A DNA stretch of 33,406 nucleotides. Source: Candidatus Gastranaerophilales bacterium (GTDB lineage Bacteria > Cyanobacteriota > Vampirovibrionia > Gastranaerophilales > Gastranaerophilaceae). The position numbers and the translations under genes are program-made. The first letter of the stretch is position 1. The number at the start of each line of letters is the position of its first letter. Below the pieces are notes generated by a model. It saw only the letters and a list, made by a program, of their open reading frames with translations, did not search any database and was not told the origin of the DNA. The stretch spans positions 1 through 33,406 of the forward strand of contig CALUWL010000014.1 in the NCBI GenBank assembly GCA_944324445.1. The letters are read 5' to 3'. This document shows, in pieces, positions 26,244 to 32,512 of the stretch.

Positions 26244-26265
26244 TTAAACTTCCCCTAGTAATAAA

Positions 26266-26293
26266 ATTATAATTTAAAAAAGCTAAATTTCAT
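26266..26293 (-). promoter_or_regulatory. Predicted promoter of the efflux operon
   Basis: On the minus strand TATAAT (26271-26266) lies 16 bp from ATGAAA (26293-26288). Transcription would start near 26259 and give a leader of about 16 nt including the ribosome binding site. Confidence 0.5.
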
Positions 26294-26324
26294 ATCATTT
26301 TATTGTTGTATGATTTTTGTGTGC

Positions 26325-26353
26325 TTGATATTTGTTTTTGTGCGTTGTAGAAT
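26325..26353 (+). promoter_or_regulatory. Predicted tRNA-Arg promoter
   Basis: TTGATA (26325-26330), a 17-bp spacer and TAGAAT (26348-26353), each one mismatch from consensus. Transcription would start near 26360, the exact point where the 31-nt repeat begins, 13 nt before the truncated tRNA copy. Confidence 0.6.
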
Positions 26354-26359
26354 TGAGTT

Positions 26360-26390
26360 AAACTGAATATTTGCGCTTGTAGCTCAGCTG
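26360..26390 (+). repeat. Direct repeat, copy 1, with truncated tRNA-Arg 5' end
   Basis: This 31-nt sequence is identical to 26593-26623. It holds 13 nt of leader and the first 18 nt of tRNA-Arg (acceptor strand and D-arm up to AGCTG), then diverges, so the copy is not a functional tRNA. Confidence 0.9.
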
Positions 26391-26592
26391 AATGCGAAGC
26401 CGGTGCGATAATCGATAAGGCGATGAGCCTTAGCGATGGAGCAGTCGATGAGCGATGCACACAATCCGTTAGCGAAGTAATGAGCTTTACGGATTGGAAA
26501 CACCCTTGGGGTGCGTGGTATAATTGAACAAACGAACGACAGCGTTAGCGATAGTGAGATTTGTGAAATGCCTACGGAGCTATAAGTATAAA
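26391..26592 (+). repeat. Structured insert between the tRNA-Arg repeats
   Basis: This 202-nt segment is visibly richer in G and C than its surroundings. The heptamer TTAGCGA occurs at 26430, 26469 and 26545 (intervals 39 and 76), each followed by a GAG-containing stretch. Perfect stems are AAGGC/GCCTT (26417-26431), CAATCCGT/ACGGATTG (26462-26496) and CACCC/GGGTG (26501-26513). An extended -10 element TG-G-TATAAT (26516-26524) may form a second promoter for the intact tRNA. No protein is convincingly encoded. It may be a small mobile or palindromic repeat unit. Confidence 0.65.
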
Positions 26593-26623
26593 AAACTGAA
26601 TATTTGCGCTTGTAGCTCAGCTG
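26593..26623 (+). repeat. Direct repeat, copy 2, at the intact tRNA-Arg
   Basis: The second 31-nt copy, continuing directly into the complete tRNA-Arg. The distance between copies is 233 nt. Confidence 0.9.
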
Positions 26624-26679
26624 GATAGAGTGTTTGGCTACGAACCAAAAGGTCGGGGGTTCGAATCCCTCCAAGCGCG
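26606..26679 (+). tRNA. tRNA-Arg (anticodon ACG)
   Basis: A 74-nt cloverleaf: acceptor GCGCTTG/CAAGCGC, D stem GCTC/GAGT with one G-U pair, anticodon stem TTTGG/CCAAA around CTACGAA, and T stem GGGGG/CCCTC with loop TTCGAAT. The anticodon ACG (read as ICG after deamination) decodes CGN arginine codons. CCA is not encoded; the discriminator is G. A 16-bp terminator hairpin follows at once. Confidence 0.96.
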
Positions 26680-26719
26680 TATTAAAAAAAGAAGCTGAAT
26701 AATGCTTCTTTTTTTAATA
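26680..26719 (+). terminator. Terminator of tRNA-Arg
   Basis: A 16-bp perfect stem, TATTAAAAAAAGAAGC (26680-26695) against GCTTCTTTTTTTAATA (26704-26719), with an 8-nt loop. The U-rich right arm supplies the tract. Confidence 0.85.
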
Positions 26720-26779
26720 CAATGTTTATTAGGATGTAATTGTTTTACTTCTGCCTTTTTTAAAAACTTACTTATGGGG

Positions 26780-26808
26780 TTGACTTTTTGATAGAGTATA
26801 TTTATAAA
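26780..26808 (+). promoter_or_regulatory. Near-consensus promoter facing the XRE genes in antisense
   Basis: TTGACT (26780-26785), a 17-bp spacer and TATAAA (26803-26808), each one base from consensus. The start would be near 26815, just before the end of the minus-strand regulators. No plus-strand gene follows until the HAD fragment at 27538. Confidence 0.45.
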
Positions 26809-26819
26809 ATTTAAAAAAT

Positions 26820-27029
26820 TTACTTTAACAACAAATAAGCTTTTGTTTCAAAGTAATTAGCTAGTATTTCAATTTTATCTAAAGTAATATTTATTTTACA
26901 TTTTTCAAGTTTTGAAACATAAGAATTATCAACTCCTAAAATTAAAGACAATTCTTCTCTGCTTAACTTTTTCTGTGTTCGCAGATTTTTAACATTATTT
27001 GCTAATATTTGTCTAATATCTTGACTCAT
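26820..27029 (-). CDS. Small XRE-family regulator, third in tandem
   Basis: A 69-residue protein made almost entirely of a Cro/CI-type helix-turn-helix: KKLSREELSLILGVDNSYVSKLE is the HTH core, followed by LDKIEILANYF. It lacks a ligand or dimerisation domain. The ATG start (MSQDIRQ) was preferred to an upstream TTG that would overlap the preceding gene. It follows the second regulator by 4 nt and is the most divergent of the three. Confidence 0.82.
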   Translation of the reverse strand: MSQDIRQILANNVKNLRTQKKLSREELSLILGVDNSYVSKLEKCKINITLDKIEILANYFETKAYLLLK

Positions 27030-27033
27030 AATA

Positions 27034-27249
27034 TTAATCTTTAAAATCAAACAAATTCTTAACTTCAAGTTCTAAATTATCAGCTATAATTTTTAACTTA
27101 GTAACTGTAACATCGGTCTTTGCAAGTTCAAGCAAACTAATCATCGATCCTGATACACCATTTATGCCAAGGTCATCTTGTGTTAATTTTCTTTCTTCTT
27201 TTAGATGCTTTAATCTTTTTGCTAATTTTTCTAAAAAGGACTTGCTCAT
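27034..27249 (-). CDS. Small XRE-family regulator, second in tandem
   Basis: A 71-residue HTH-only protein. KLTQDDLGINGVSGSMISLLE is a Cro/CI HTH, with DVTVTKLKIIADNLELEV as the following helix. It shares KLAxRxKxL, TQDDL and xAxxDVTxxKLxxIA with the first regulator, so the two are clear paralogues. It starts 17 nt after that gene and has no obvious Shine-Dalgarno sequence. The C terminus LFDFKD is a short tail. Confidence 0.85.
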   Translation of the reverse strand: MSKSFLEKLAKRLKHLKEERKLTQDDLGINGVSGSMISLLELAKTDVTVTKLKIIADNLELEVKNLFDFKD

Positions 27250-27266
27250 TTTTGTTTAGCGACTAA

Positions 27267-27479
27267 CTAAAAATTTAAAAATTCAGCTAATGTTAAATTA
27301 AAAGCTTTTGCTATTTTGTTTAATTTAGAAAAGGTTACATCATTTTGAGCGGTTTCAATATTTCCTAAAGTAGAACGTGCAATTTGGGCTAAATCCGCTA
27401 AATCATCTTGAGTATATTTATGTAATTTCCTCAACTCTTTTATACGGTTTGCTAGTTTTTGTAATAAAACCTTGTCCAT
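27267..27479 (-). CDS. Small XRE-family regulator, first in tandem
   Basis: A 70-residue HTH-only protein: YTQDDLADLAQIARSTLGNIE is a textbook Cro/CI helix-turn-helix, followed by DVTFSKLNKIAKAFNLTL. The start is the ATG giving MDKVLLQ; the longer reading frame upstream runs through the promoter. It leads the three-gene cluster, and its promoter lies in a palindromic divergent control region, which suggests that one or more of these proteins repress their own transcription. No phage gene or integrase is nearby. Confidence 0.87.
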   Translation of the reverse strand: MDKVLLQKLANRIKELRKLHKYTQDDLADLAQIARSTLGNIETAQNDVTFSKLNKIAKAFNLTLAEFLNF

Positions 27480-27530
27480 AATAAAATTGTCCGCTATAAT
27501 GACAATATAAACAAACTGTGAGGCGGACAA
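27472..27530. promoter_or_regulatory. Divergent promoters and operator of the XRE cluster
   Basis: Plus strand: TTGTCC (27472-27477), 17 bp, TATAAT (27495-27500). Minus strand: TTGTCC (27530-27525), 17 bp, TATTGT (27507-27502). An 8-bp inverted repeat TTGTCCGC (27487-27494)/GCGGACAA (27523-27530) brackets the plus-strand -10 and contains the minus-strand -35. The hexamer TTGTCC occurs twice directly and once inverted in 59 bp. Confidence 0.6.
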
Positions 27531-27537
27531 AATAAAT

Positions 27538-27623
27538 ATGTACACAAAAAAATACTTATAGATTTAGACGGCGTATTGAATGAATACGGGAAAGAAAACG
27601 TGGTTTTTAAAGATATAACCTAA
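27538..27623 (+). pseudogene. Truncated HAD-family phosphatase fragment
   Basis: The frame from 27552 reads ILIDLDGVLNEYGKENVVF and stops at TAA (27621-27623). DxDGVL is the catalytic motif I of HAD hydrolases, which normally continue for 150 or more residues. The ATG at 27538 is out of frame with it, separated by a run of seven A (27546-27552); one more A would join them. It is therefore broken both by a frameshift and by loss of the rest of the gene, although it keeps a good promoter divergent from the XRE cluster. Confidence 0.65.
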
Positions 27624-27663
27624 ATAAAATTGAAAAGTTTAAAATTTATTGGAAATAAAAAAA

Positions 27664-28518
27664 CTAAATATCAAACTTAAATAGCTTATTTGTTCCCTGT
27701 TCGGTTGCATAAATTCTGTTATGTTCCAAATCATAGTAAATACAATAAGGTTTTTCAACATCTGCAAATATTTCAGCAAGCCCGTTAGGAGAAATTTTAA
27801 TTAAATTATTTGCAAGGTAATTTGCAACGTAGATATTGTCATTTTTATCAACAGCAACGCCGATCGGACCTTTTATTACAGCTGATTTAGAAAAAACAAC
27901 TTTCTTTCCGTAGATTGAAATTTTATAAATAACATTTTCAGCAAAACTTGCAACATAAATATTACCCCTTGAATCAACAGCAACGCCTGAAGGAGCAGGT
28001 ATTTCAGATAGCTCTACGCCTTTTATTTTACCCATAGAATCAACTGTTAATTTATGTTCTTTAATTTTTGCTTCAAGGTTAAGTTCAGCTTGTCTTTTTT
28101 CAATTTTAGAAATCAAAAGTTTTGCAGATTCATACTGCGGTGCGCTTTGAGGAATTTTAGATAAATACTCATGAGCGCTTAAAAGGTATCCTCTTTTGTG
28201 TTGAATTTTACCTATGTTATACAAACTTTCATAATCGTTTGGTCTTAATTTAAGTAATTTTTCTAAAACTAAATAAGCTTCTTCATCTTTATTTAAAGAC
28301 ATTAAAATTTGAGCTAAATTGTAATGTGCCTCATAAAAATCAGGCTTCAATTGAATTGCCTGATTAAACAATTCAACAGAACGTTCTACTTCATCTTGTT
28401 TATATAAATCAATAGCTTCGTTATATAAATCGGCAGCTTCATCTAATTCATTAGAAAATACAATATTTGAACCTAATGATATGAAAATTAAAAATGAAAT
28501 TAGAAGTTTATTTTTCAT
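27664..28518 (-). CDS. Secreted TPR-NHL repeat protein
   Basis: A 284-residue protein with a signal peptide (about 1-22). Three to four tetratricopeptide repeats follow (about 25-150; AVELF-, YEAHYNLAQI- and YESLYNIGKI-type helices). From about 165 come NHL/YVTN-type beta-propeller strands: SGVAVDSRGNIYVASF, IGVAVDKNDNIYVANY and a third ending EQGTNKLFKFDI. Only about three blades are present, fewer than a closed propeller needs, so it may oligomerise. Its function is unknown; protein-protein interaction in the periplasm is likely. The start has no Shine-Dalgarno sequence; a -10 box sits 6 nt before the ATG. Confidence 0.8.
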   Translation of the reverse strand: MKNKLLISFLIFISLGSNIVFSNELDEAADLYNEAIDLYKQDEVERSVELFNQAIQLKPDFYEAHYNLAQILMSLNKDEEAYLVLEKLLKLRPNDYESLYNIGKIQHKRGYLLSAHEYLSKIPQSAPQYESAKLLISKIEKRQAELNLEAKIKEHKLTVDSMGKIKGVELSEIPAPSGVAVDSRGNIYVASFAENVIYKISIYGKKVVFSKSAVIKGPIGVAVDKNDNIYVANYLANNLIKISPNGLAEIFADVEKPYCIYYDLEHNRIYATEQGTNKLFKFDI

Positions 28519-28524
28519 GCTATT

Positions 28525-28552
28525 ATTATAACAAAAGGCAAATAAACTACAA
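28525..28552 (-). promoter_or_regulatory. Predicted leaderless promoter of the TPR-NHL gene
   Basis: On the minus strand: TTGTAG (28552-28547), a 16-bp spacer ending in TGT, and TATAAT (28530-28525), an extended -10 element. Six nucleotides then lead to the ATG at 28518, so transcription should begin at the start codon. Confidence 0.6.
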
Positions 28553-28578
28553 CAAAAACTTAAAAAAGGAATTTATAA

Positions 28579-29553
28579 TTGATAATTTTTGCAATAGAAT
28601 CAAGCTGCGATGAAACAGCAGCAGCAATCGTAAAAGACGGACGTGAAGTATTATCCAACGTTGTTTCAAGTCAAATTAAAACCCATGAAAAATTTGGCGG
28701 GGTAATTCCTGAAGTTGCAGCTCGTGAGCATTTAAATTCAATAAATTTAGTTATTAAAGAAACCTACGAAAAAGCAAATATAACACCTGATAAAATTGAT
28801 GCTTTTGCTTCAACTGTTGGGCCGGGGCTTGTGGGATGTTTACTTGTTGGTTTGAATGCTGCTAAAACACTATCTTTAGTTCACAATAAACCCTATATCG
28901 GCGTTAATCATCTAAATGCTCACGTTTGTGCTAATTTTATAAATTCAGATTTAAAACCTCCTTTTATTTGTCTTTTGGTTTCAGGAGGACACAGCCAAAT
29001 AATCTATGTAAAAGATTATGATAAACAAGAAATTTTAGCTCAAACAATAGATGATGCCGTGGGAGAAGTATATGATAAAGTAGCAAGATTATGTTCAATT
29101 CCATACCCTGGCGGAATTTTATTGGATAAAATGGCGCATGAAGGTAATAGAAACGCTTTTAATTTCCCCGAAGCAAAAGTTAAAGAGGATGAATTTTCAT
29201 TTTCCGGTTTAAAAACTGCTGTTTTAAGGGAAGTGAAAAAATTTAATCCTGAAAATCTTCCAAAAGAAGATATAGCAGCAAGTTTCCAATATAGAATAGC
29301 AGATACATTAATTAAAAAAACAAAACATTTTGCAGACAAATTAAACTGCAAAACAATTACTTTAGCAGGCGGAGTTGCTGCTAATTCAGAACTAAGATTT
29401 CGTTTAGAAGAACTTAAAAAACAAGGTTATAAAACAAACGCTCCCGAGCTTAAATATTGTACGGATAATGCTGCTATGGTTGCAAGTGCAGCGTATTTCA
29501 ATCCGATTAAAACAGAAGATTCTCTTTTGCTTGAGGTTTTTTCAAGAGGTTAA
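28579..29553 (+). CDS. tsaD: tRNA N6-adenosine threonylcarbamoyltransferase TsaD
   Basis: A 324-residue ASKHA-fold enzyme that transfers threonylcarbamoyl from TC-AMP to A37 of ANN-decoding tRNAs. It opens with the family's IESSCDETAAAIV. The metal-binding HLNAH motif is near residue 115, the nucleotide loop is LLVSGGHSQI, and GGVAANSELR lies near 265. Length is typical. The start is TTG with AAGGA 8 nt upstream; no ATG in frame gives a complete N terminus. It is divergent from the TPR-NHL gene across 60 bp. Confidence 0.96.
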   Translation: MIIFAIESSCDETAAAIVKDGREVLSNVVSSQIKTHEKFGGVIPEVAAREHLNSINLVIKETYEKANITPDKIDAFASTVGPGLVGCLLVGLNAAKTLSLVHNKPYIGVNHLNAHVCANFINSDLKPPFICLLVSGGHSQIIYVKDYDKQEILAQTIDDAVGEVYDKVARLCSIPYPGGILLDKMAHEGNRNAFNFPEAKVKEDEFSFSGLKTAVLREVKKFNPENLPKEDIAASFQYRIADTLIKKTKHFADKLNCKTITLAGGVAANSELRFRLEELKKQGYKTNAPELKYCTDNAAMVASAAYFNPIKTEDSLLLEVFSRG

Positions 29554-29647
29554 TTGTTAACTTTTGTAAAATTATAAAAATACCTGTCAATTTTCATCCG
29601 AAAAAATACTTTTTTAATATGTATAGATTTAGTATAGGCATTTTTAT

Positions 29648-29989
29648 ATGGCAATAGATAAAATTAATCCGTTTATACAACAAACTGCATATCCTTCTTA
29701 TAATAATTCGCAAATAAAAGGATATCATCAAGCATATACCCAAGGAGCACCTACTACGCTTCCTACTGTTGAACAAGGTTATAAACAACCGACAACAGAA
29801 GAAATGGAAACTGCTCTTGCATATCTAAACGGAAACTACAATGTTCAAAGCAATCCTTTTATAGAAAGAACCAAAAAAACAACTCAAAAAGCAGGTTTTG
29901 AAGGATTTAGAGTTCCCGAAAACAACGGAACAGGCGAACTTAGACCTTTGGATGACGATGATACAAGAAGAACACTTTATTACGCATAA
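29648..29989 (+). CDS. Hypothetical protein, 113 residues
   Basis: Not recognised. The protein is polar, rich in Thr, Gln, Tyr and Pro, with no signal peptide or membrane helix. It starts MAIDKINPFIQQTAYPSY and has a repeated N-P-F-I motif (INPFIQQ and SNPFIER). A central helix (EEMETALAYL) and an acidic DDDD stretch before the C-terminal TRRTLYYA are visible. It is a single gene with a strong terminator after it and no Shine-Dalgarno sequence. Codon use resembles its neighbours, so it is likely to be real. Confidence 0.6.
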   Translation: MAIDKINPFIQQTAYPSYNNSQIKGYHQAYTQGAPTTLPTVEQGYKQPTTEEMETALAYLNGNYNVQSNPFIERTKKTTQKAGFEGFRVPENNGTGELRPLDDDDTRRTLYYA

Positions 29990-30019
29990 AAAATTAAATA
30001 ATAGAAAGAATAAGGAAAG

Positions 30020-30053
30020 AAAAAACGAGTTAATTAATTTTAACTCGTTTTTT
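30020..30053. terminator. Bidirectional terminator
   Basis: A 14-bp perfect stem AAAAAACGAGTTAA (30020-30033)/TTAACTCGTTTTTT (30040-30053) with loop TTAATT. A and T runs on both sides let it serve the convergent genes ending at 29989 and 30083. Confidence 0.9.
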
Positions 30054-30082
30054 TCCTGCGTTTATAATGTTTAACTATATTA

Positions 30083-30931
30083 TTAACTAAAGGTTTTAAA
30101 AGATGATTCAACATTATCATCAATTACTTTTGAAATACTGTCAATTTCTGTTTGAATAGCGCTTCTTTCTGTTTCAAGTTGATTTAGTTGAAGTTCTAAT
30201 TTTTTATCTATATTTTGAATTTTATCCGATGTAGCCTTGAATTCAGCTTCTGCTTGGGCATCATCCGTTGTATCATAAACTTCGCCTATTGCACCGCCGC
30301 CTATTGAATCCCAAGATTCAGTTTTGAATTCATACATATTTGTTTCTGTATTTAATTCACGTTTTGCAAAGAAATAAATTCCGTTTTCAATTGCACTTTG
30401 AAAATTATCAACATCATCCAAATTATCAACTATCATAAAATCATCTGCGCTGAATTCTCTATGAACAAGATTTTGAATACTGTTTCCTTGTTCATCTTCA
30501 CGAACAACTATCTCTGGAGTTTCGCCGTTTTCATCAACAGAATTTTCAGTTGAAGAAGCAGTATAGGGGGTATAAGTTGTATATTGCTCAATCATTTTAT
30601 CTCGTTCTTCTTCGCTTGCAACAATGATTTTATTTCCTGTTGAAGATACAAGAAAAAATTTATCCTGAGCAGTTGTAAGTCCTTCCATTTGTTGGTTCAT
30701 ATAATTTTTATAATTTTGATAAGTAACATCAACCTGTGTTATTCCATCTCCATTGTTAAAATTATAAACCATCTTACGATTGGAAGTTTTGTCCTGATAT
30801 TCGCTTGATGCTGCCGCTAATTTGTCAGACCATTGAAGACGCTGAAAATTAATCTGTTGAGCTTGATATTCAACATTACTTCTTCTTGCCGTCAATTGCA
30901 AAAATCTGGCTTGACTTGCTGAAAGCCCCAT
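30083..30931 (-). CDS. Hypothetical coiled-coil protein with flagellin-like N terminus
   Basis: A 282-residue protein of unknown function. The first 45 residues (MGLSASQARFLQLTARRSN followed by a Gln/Asn-rich helix) resemble the N-terminal coil of flagellar hook-associated and flagellin proteins. The middle is acidic and polar with no recognised domain. The C terminus (about 235-282) is a second coiled coil (NIDKKLELQLNQLETER and onward) ending SFKTFS. Paired terminal helices around a variable centre suggest self-assembly or an extracellular structural role, but no flagellar or type III secretion gene is nearby. The start has a strong AAGGAG 7 nt upstream; the in-frame TTG 45 nt earlier is unlikely. 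Confidence 0.7.
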   Translation of the reverse strand: MGLSASQARFLQLTARRSNVEYQAQQINFQRLQWSDKLAAASSEYQDKTSNRKMVYNFNNGDGITQVDVTYQNYKNYMNQQMEGLTTAQDKFFLVSSTGNKIIVASEEERDKMIEQYTTYTPYTASSTENSVDENGETPEIVVREDEQGNSIQNLVHREFSADDFMIVDNLDDVDNFQSAIENGIYFFAKRELNTETNMYEFKTESWDSIGGGAIGEVYDTTDDAQAEAEFKATSDKIQNIDKKLELQLNQLETERSAIQTEIDSISKVIDDNVESSFKTFS

Positions 30932-31109
30932 ATTATTCTCCTTAACTTCATTGTCTAACAATATAAATATCGGCAAAATTGCTATAAAACTTTAAAAATA
31001 GGACTTAAAAATTCTGAATTTTGTTACAAATTTTAATAATTTAATTGTACTTTTATTTACTGCCCTACTAACCGATGAAGATATTGAACTTTCAAAATAT
31101 TCTTTGAAT

Positions 31110-31628
31110 ATGAAAAAAATTATAACAATTATGACATTATTATTACTTCTTGATTCATTTGCATTTGCTTATAAAAAAGTTTATTTGCAGCAGCCGTCTT
31201 CTTATGGAATTACACCGAGAAGAACAATTTATAGACCAACCTATAATCCTTACGGAGCATACTATAATCCATATCAATACCGAAGATTAAATTCAAACAA
31301 TATACAAAGACTGCAAAGACTTCATAGATTAAGACAAATGGATAGATTAAGAAGAAGCCGTCTTAATAATTACCTTAGTTGGTTTAATAGAGGTAACAAC
31401 GGCGGAACACTCACAGGCTATTCGGTTCCCGTTAATCAGGATGTTTATCGACAAATGGGCATAAGTCCTTATAATTCAAATATAAAACAAAATCCAAAAT
31501 CCATAAATTGTAATCAAGACCTTTTTTCAAACCCTATGGGTAATGAAATGTATTATCGAAACGGCGAATATTATAAAGACATAGGCGGAGCAACAGGAAA
31601 AACAGGCGTTACCATAATTTATGATTAA
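31110..31628 (+). CDS. Secreted Tyr/Arg/Asn-rich hypothetical protein
   Basis: A 172-residue protein with a clear signal peptide (MKKIITIMTLLLLLDSFAFA, cleavage expected after Ala20). The mature part is basic and rich in Tyr, Arg, Asn, Gln and Leu: a P-x-Y-x-P-Y-type segment (about 35-60) is followed by an RLQRLHRLRQMDRLRRSRL helix with Arg on one face. It has no cysteine pair, enzyme motif or membrane helix. A surface or cell-wall-associated role is possible but not shown. There is no Shine-Dalgarno sequence; TATTCT lies 6 nt before the ATG, so it may be leaderless. Confidence 0.6.
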   Translation: MKKIITIMTLLLLLDSFAFAYKKVYLQQPSSYGITPRRTIYRPTYNPYGAYYNPYQYRRLNSNNIQRLQRLHRLRQMDRLRRSRLNNYLSWFNRGNNGGTLTGYSVPVNQDVYRQMGISPYNSNIKQNPKSINCNQDLFSNPMGNEMYYRNGEYYKDIGGATGKTGVTIIYD

Positions 31629-31653
31629 AAGTTTTAATTTTTGAAAATAATTG

Positions 31654-31659
31654 TATAAT
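31654..31659 (+). promoter_or_regulatory. -10 box of a possible leaderless ldcA-type mRNA
   Basis: A perfect TATAAT followed by exactly 6 nt and the ATG at 31666, with no Shine-Dalgarno sequence. The -35 region is poor (TTTTAA at 16 bp). Confidence 0.5.
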
Positions 31660-31665
31660 AAATTT

Positions 31666-32469
31666 ATGCAAAAAATTGAAACAATAGGGCTCGTTGCGCC
31701 ATCAGGAAACATCAAAAACTCCGATGAAATTAATGAAAAAATTTCTGTTCTTGAAAAATCATTTAAAATTAAAAAATTCTATAACCAAAATTCATCATAC
31801 GGATATTTATCAGACACCGATGAAAATCGTGCAAAATATTTTGAAGAAGCCTTTTTAGATGATGAAGTTGATTTAATTATTTCAATAAGAGGCGGCTATG
31901 GTGCACTTAGAATAGTTGATAAAATTAATTATGATTTAATTAAAAATAAAATTTATTTAGGCAGTTCAGATGCAACTATTCTTCTTATGGCGCTTTATAA
32001 AAAAACCAATGTAAAATGTTTTCATTCTTTAATGATTTCAAACGGTTTTGTTGAAAATTTAGCAAAAAATATCGAAATAATTGAAAATAATTCTTTTAAT
32101 CTAAATTTAAAACCTATAAAAAAAGGAAACTGCAAAGGAATTATCTGGGGCGGAAATTTATCCAGTCTTGTTTCAACTTTTTCTAATGAAGATTATCTTC
32201 CAAATGAAGATATAATATTATTTTTAGAAGATTTAAACGAACCTTTGTATAAAATTGATAAAATGCTTTATGAAATTTATCGTTTTAAAAAATTAAGAGA
32301 AAAAATAAAAGGAATAATTTTTGGCGATTTTTATTTTGAAGAAAGTGAAATTATGCCTCTTTTAAAAGAATATTCTTCAATTTTTAATGTAGCAACTTTT
32401 TTAAGTAAAGACATTTCGCACAAAAAAAATAATGTAACAATTCCTTTCGGAAAAGAAATTCAAATCTAA
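31666..32469 (+). CDS. ldcA: LD-carboxypeptidase (peptidase S66)
   Basis: A 267-residue S66 serine peptidase, the family of LdcA, which releases the terminal D-Ala from murein tetrapeptides during recycling, and of MccF. IGLVAPSG opens the protein; IISIRGGYGALRIVD is the family's RGGYG motif. The nucleophile Ser is in GSSDATILL; the catalytic Glu is in LFLEDLNEPLYKIDKML; the His is in KDISHKKNN near the C terminus. LdcA acts in the cytoplasm, which fits the lack of a signal peptide. The ATG was chosen over a TTG 15 nt upstream that overlaps the -10 box. The C terminus is slightly shorter than usual. Confidence 0.9.
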   Translation: MQKIETIGLVAPSGNIKNSDEINEKISVLEKSFKIKKFYNQNSSYGYLSDTDENRAKYFEEAFLDDEVDLIISIRGGYGALRIVDKINYDLIKNKIYLGSSDATILLMALYKKTNVKCFHSLMISNGFVENLAKNIEIIENNSFNLNLKPIKKGNCKGIIWGGNLSSLVSTFSNEDYLPNEDIILFLEDLNEPLYKIDKMLYEIYRFKKLREKIKGIIFGDFYFEESEIMPLLKEYSSIFNVATFLSKDISHKKNNVTIPFGKEIQI

Positions 32470-32477
32470 CTTTTTAT

Positions 32478-32506
32478 TTGTTTTGAAATTTTGTTTTTGT
32501 TATGAT
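32478..32506 (+). promoter_or_regulatory. Predicted promoter of the biotin ligase operon
   Basis: TTGTTT (32478-32483), a 17-bp spacer ending in TGT, and TATGAT (32501-32506), an extended -10 element. The ATG at 32513 follows after 6 nt, so the mRNA is probably leaderless. Confidence 0.45.
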
Positions 32507-32512
32507 TTAGCT

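Noticed and set aside
26430-26551. TTAGCGA repeats as a CRISPR array
   Set aside because: Repeats are only 7 nt with degenerate flanks, intervals are uneven (39 and 76) and no cas gene is present.
26384-26674. A 96-residue minus-strand open frame across the tRNA-Arg locus
   Set aside because: Its start is the antisense of the tRNA (the well-known spurious MEGFEPPTFW-type peptide) and the rest is antisense of the structured insert.
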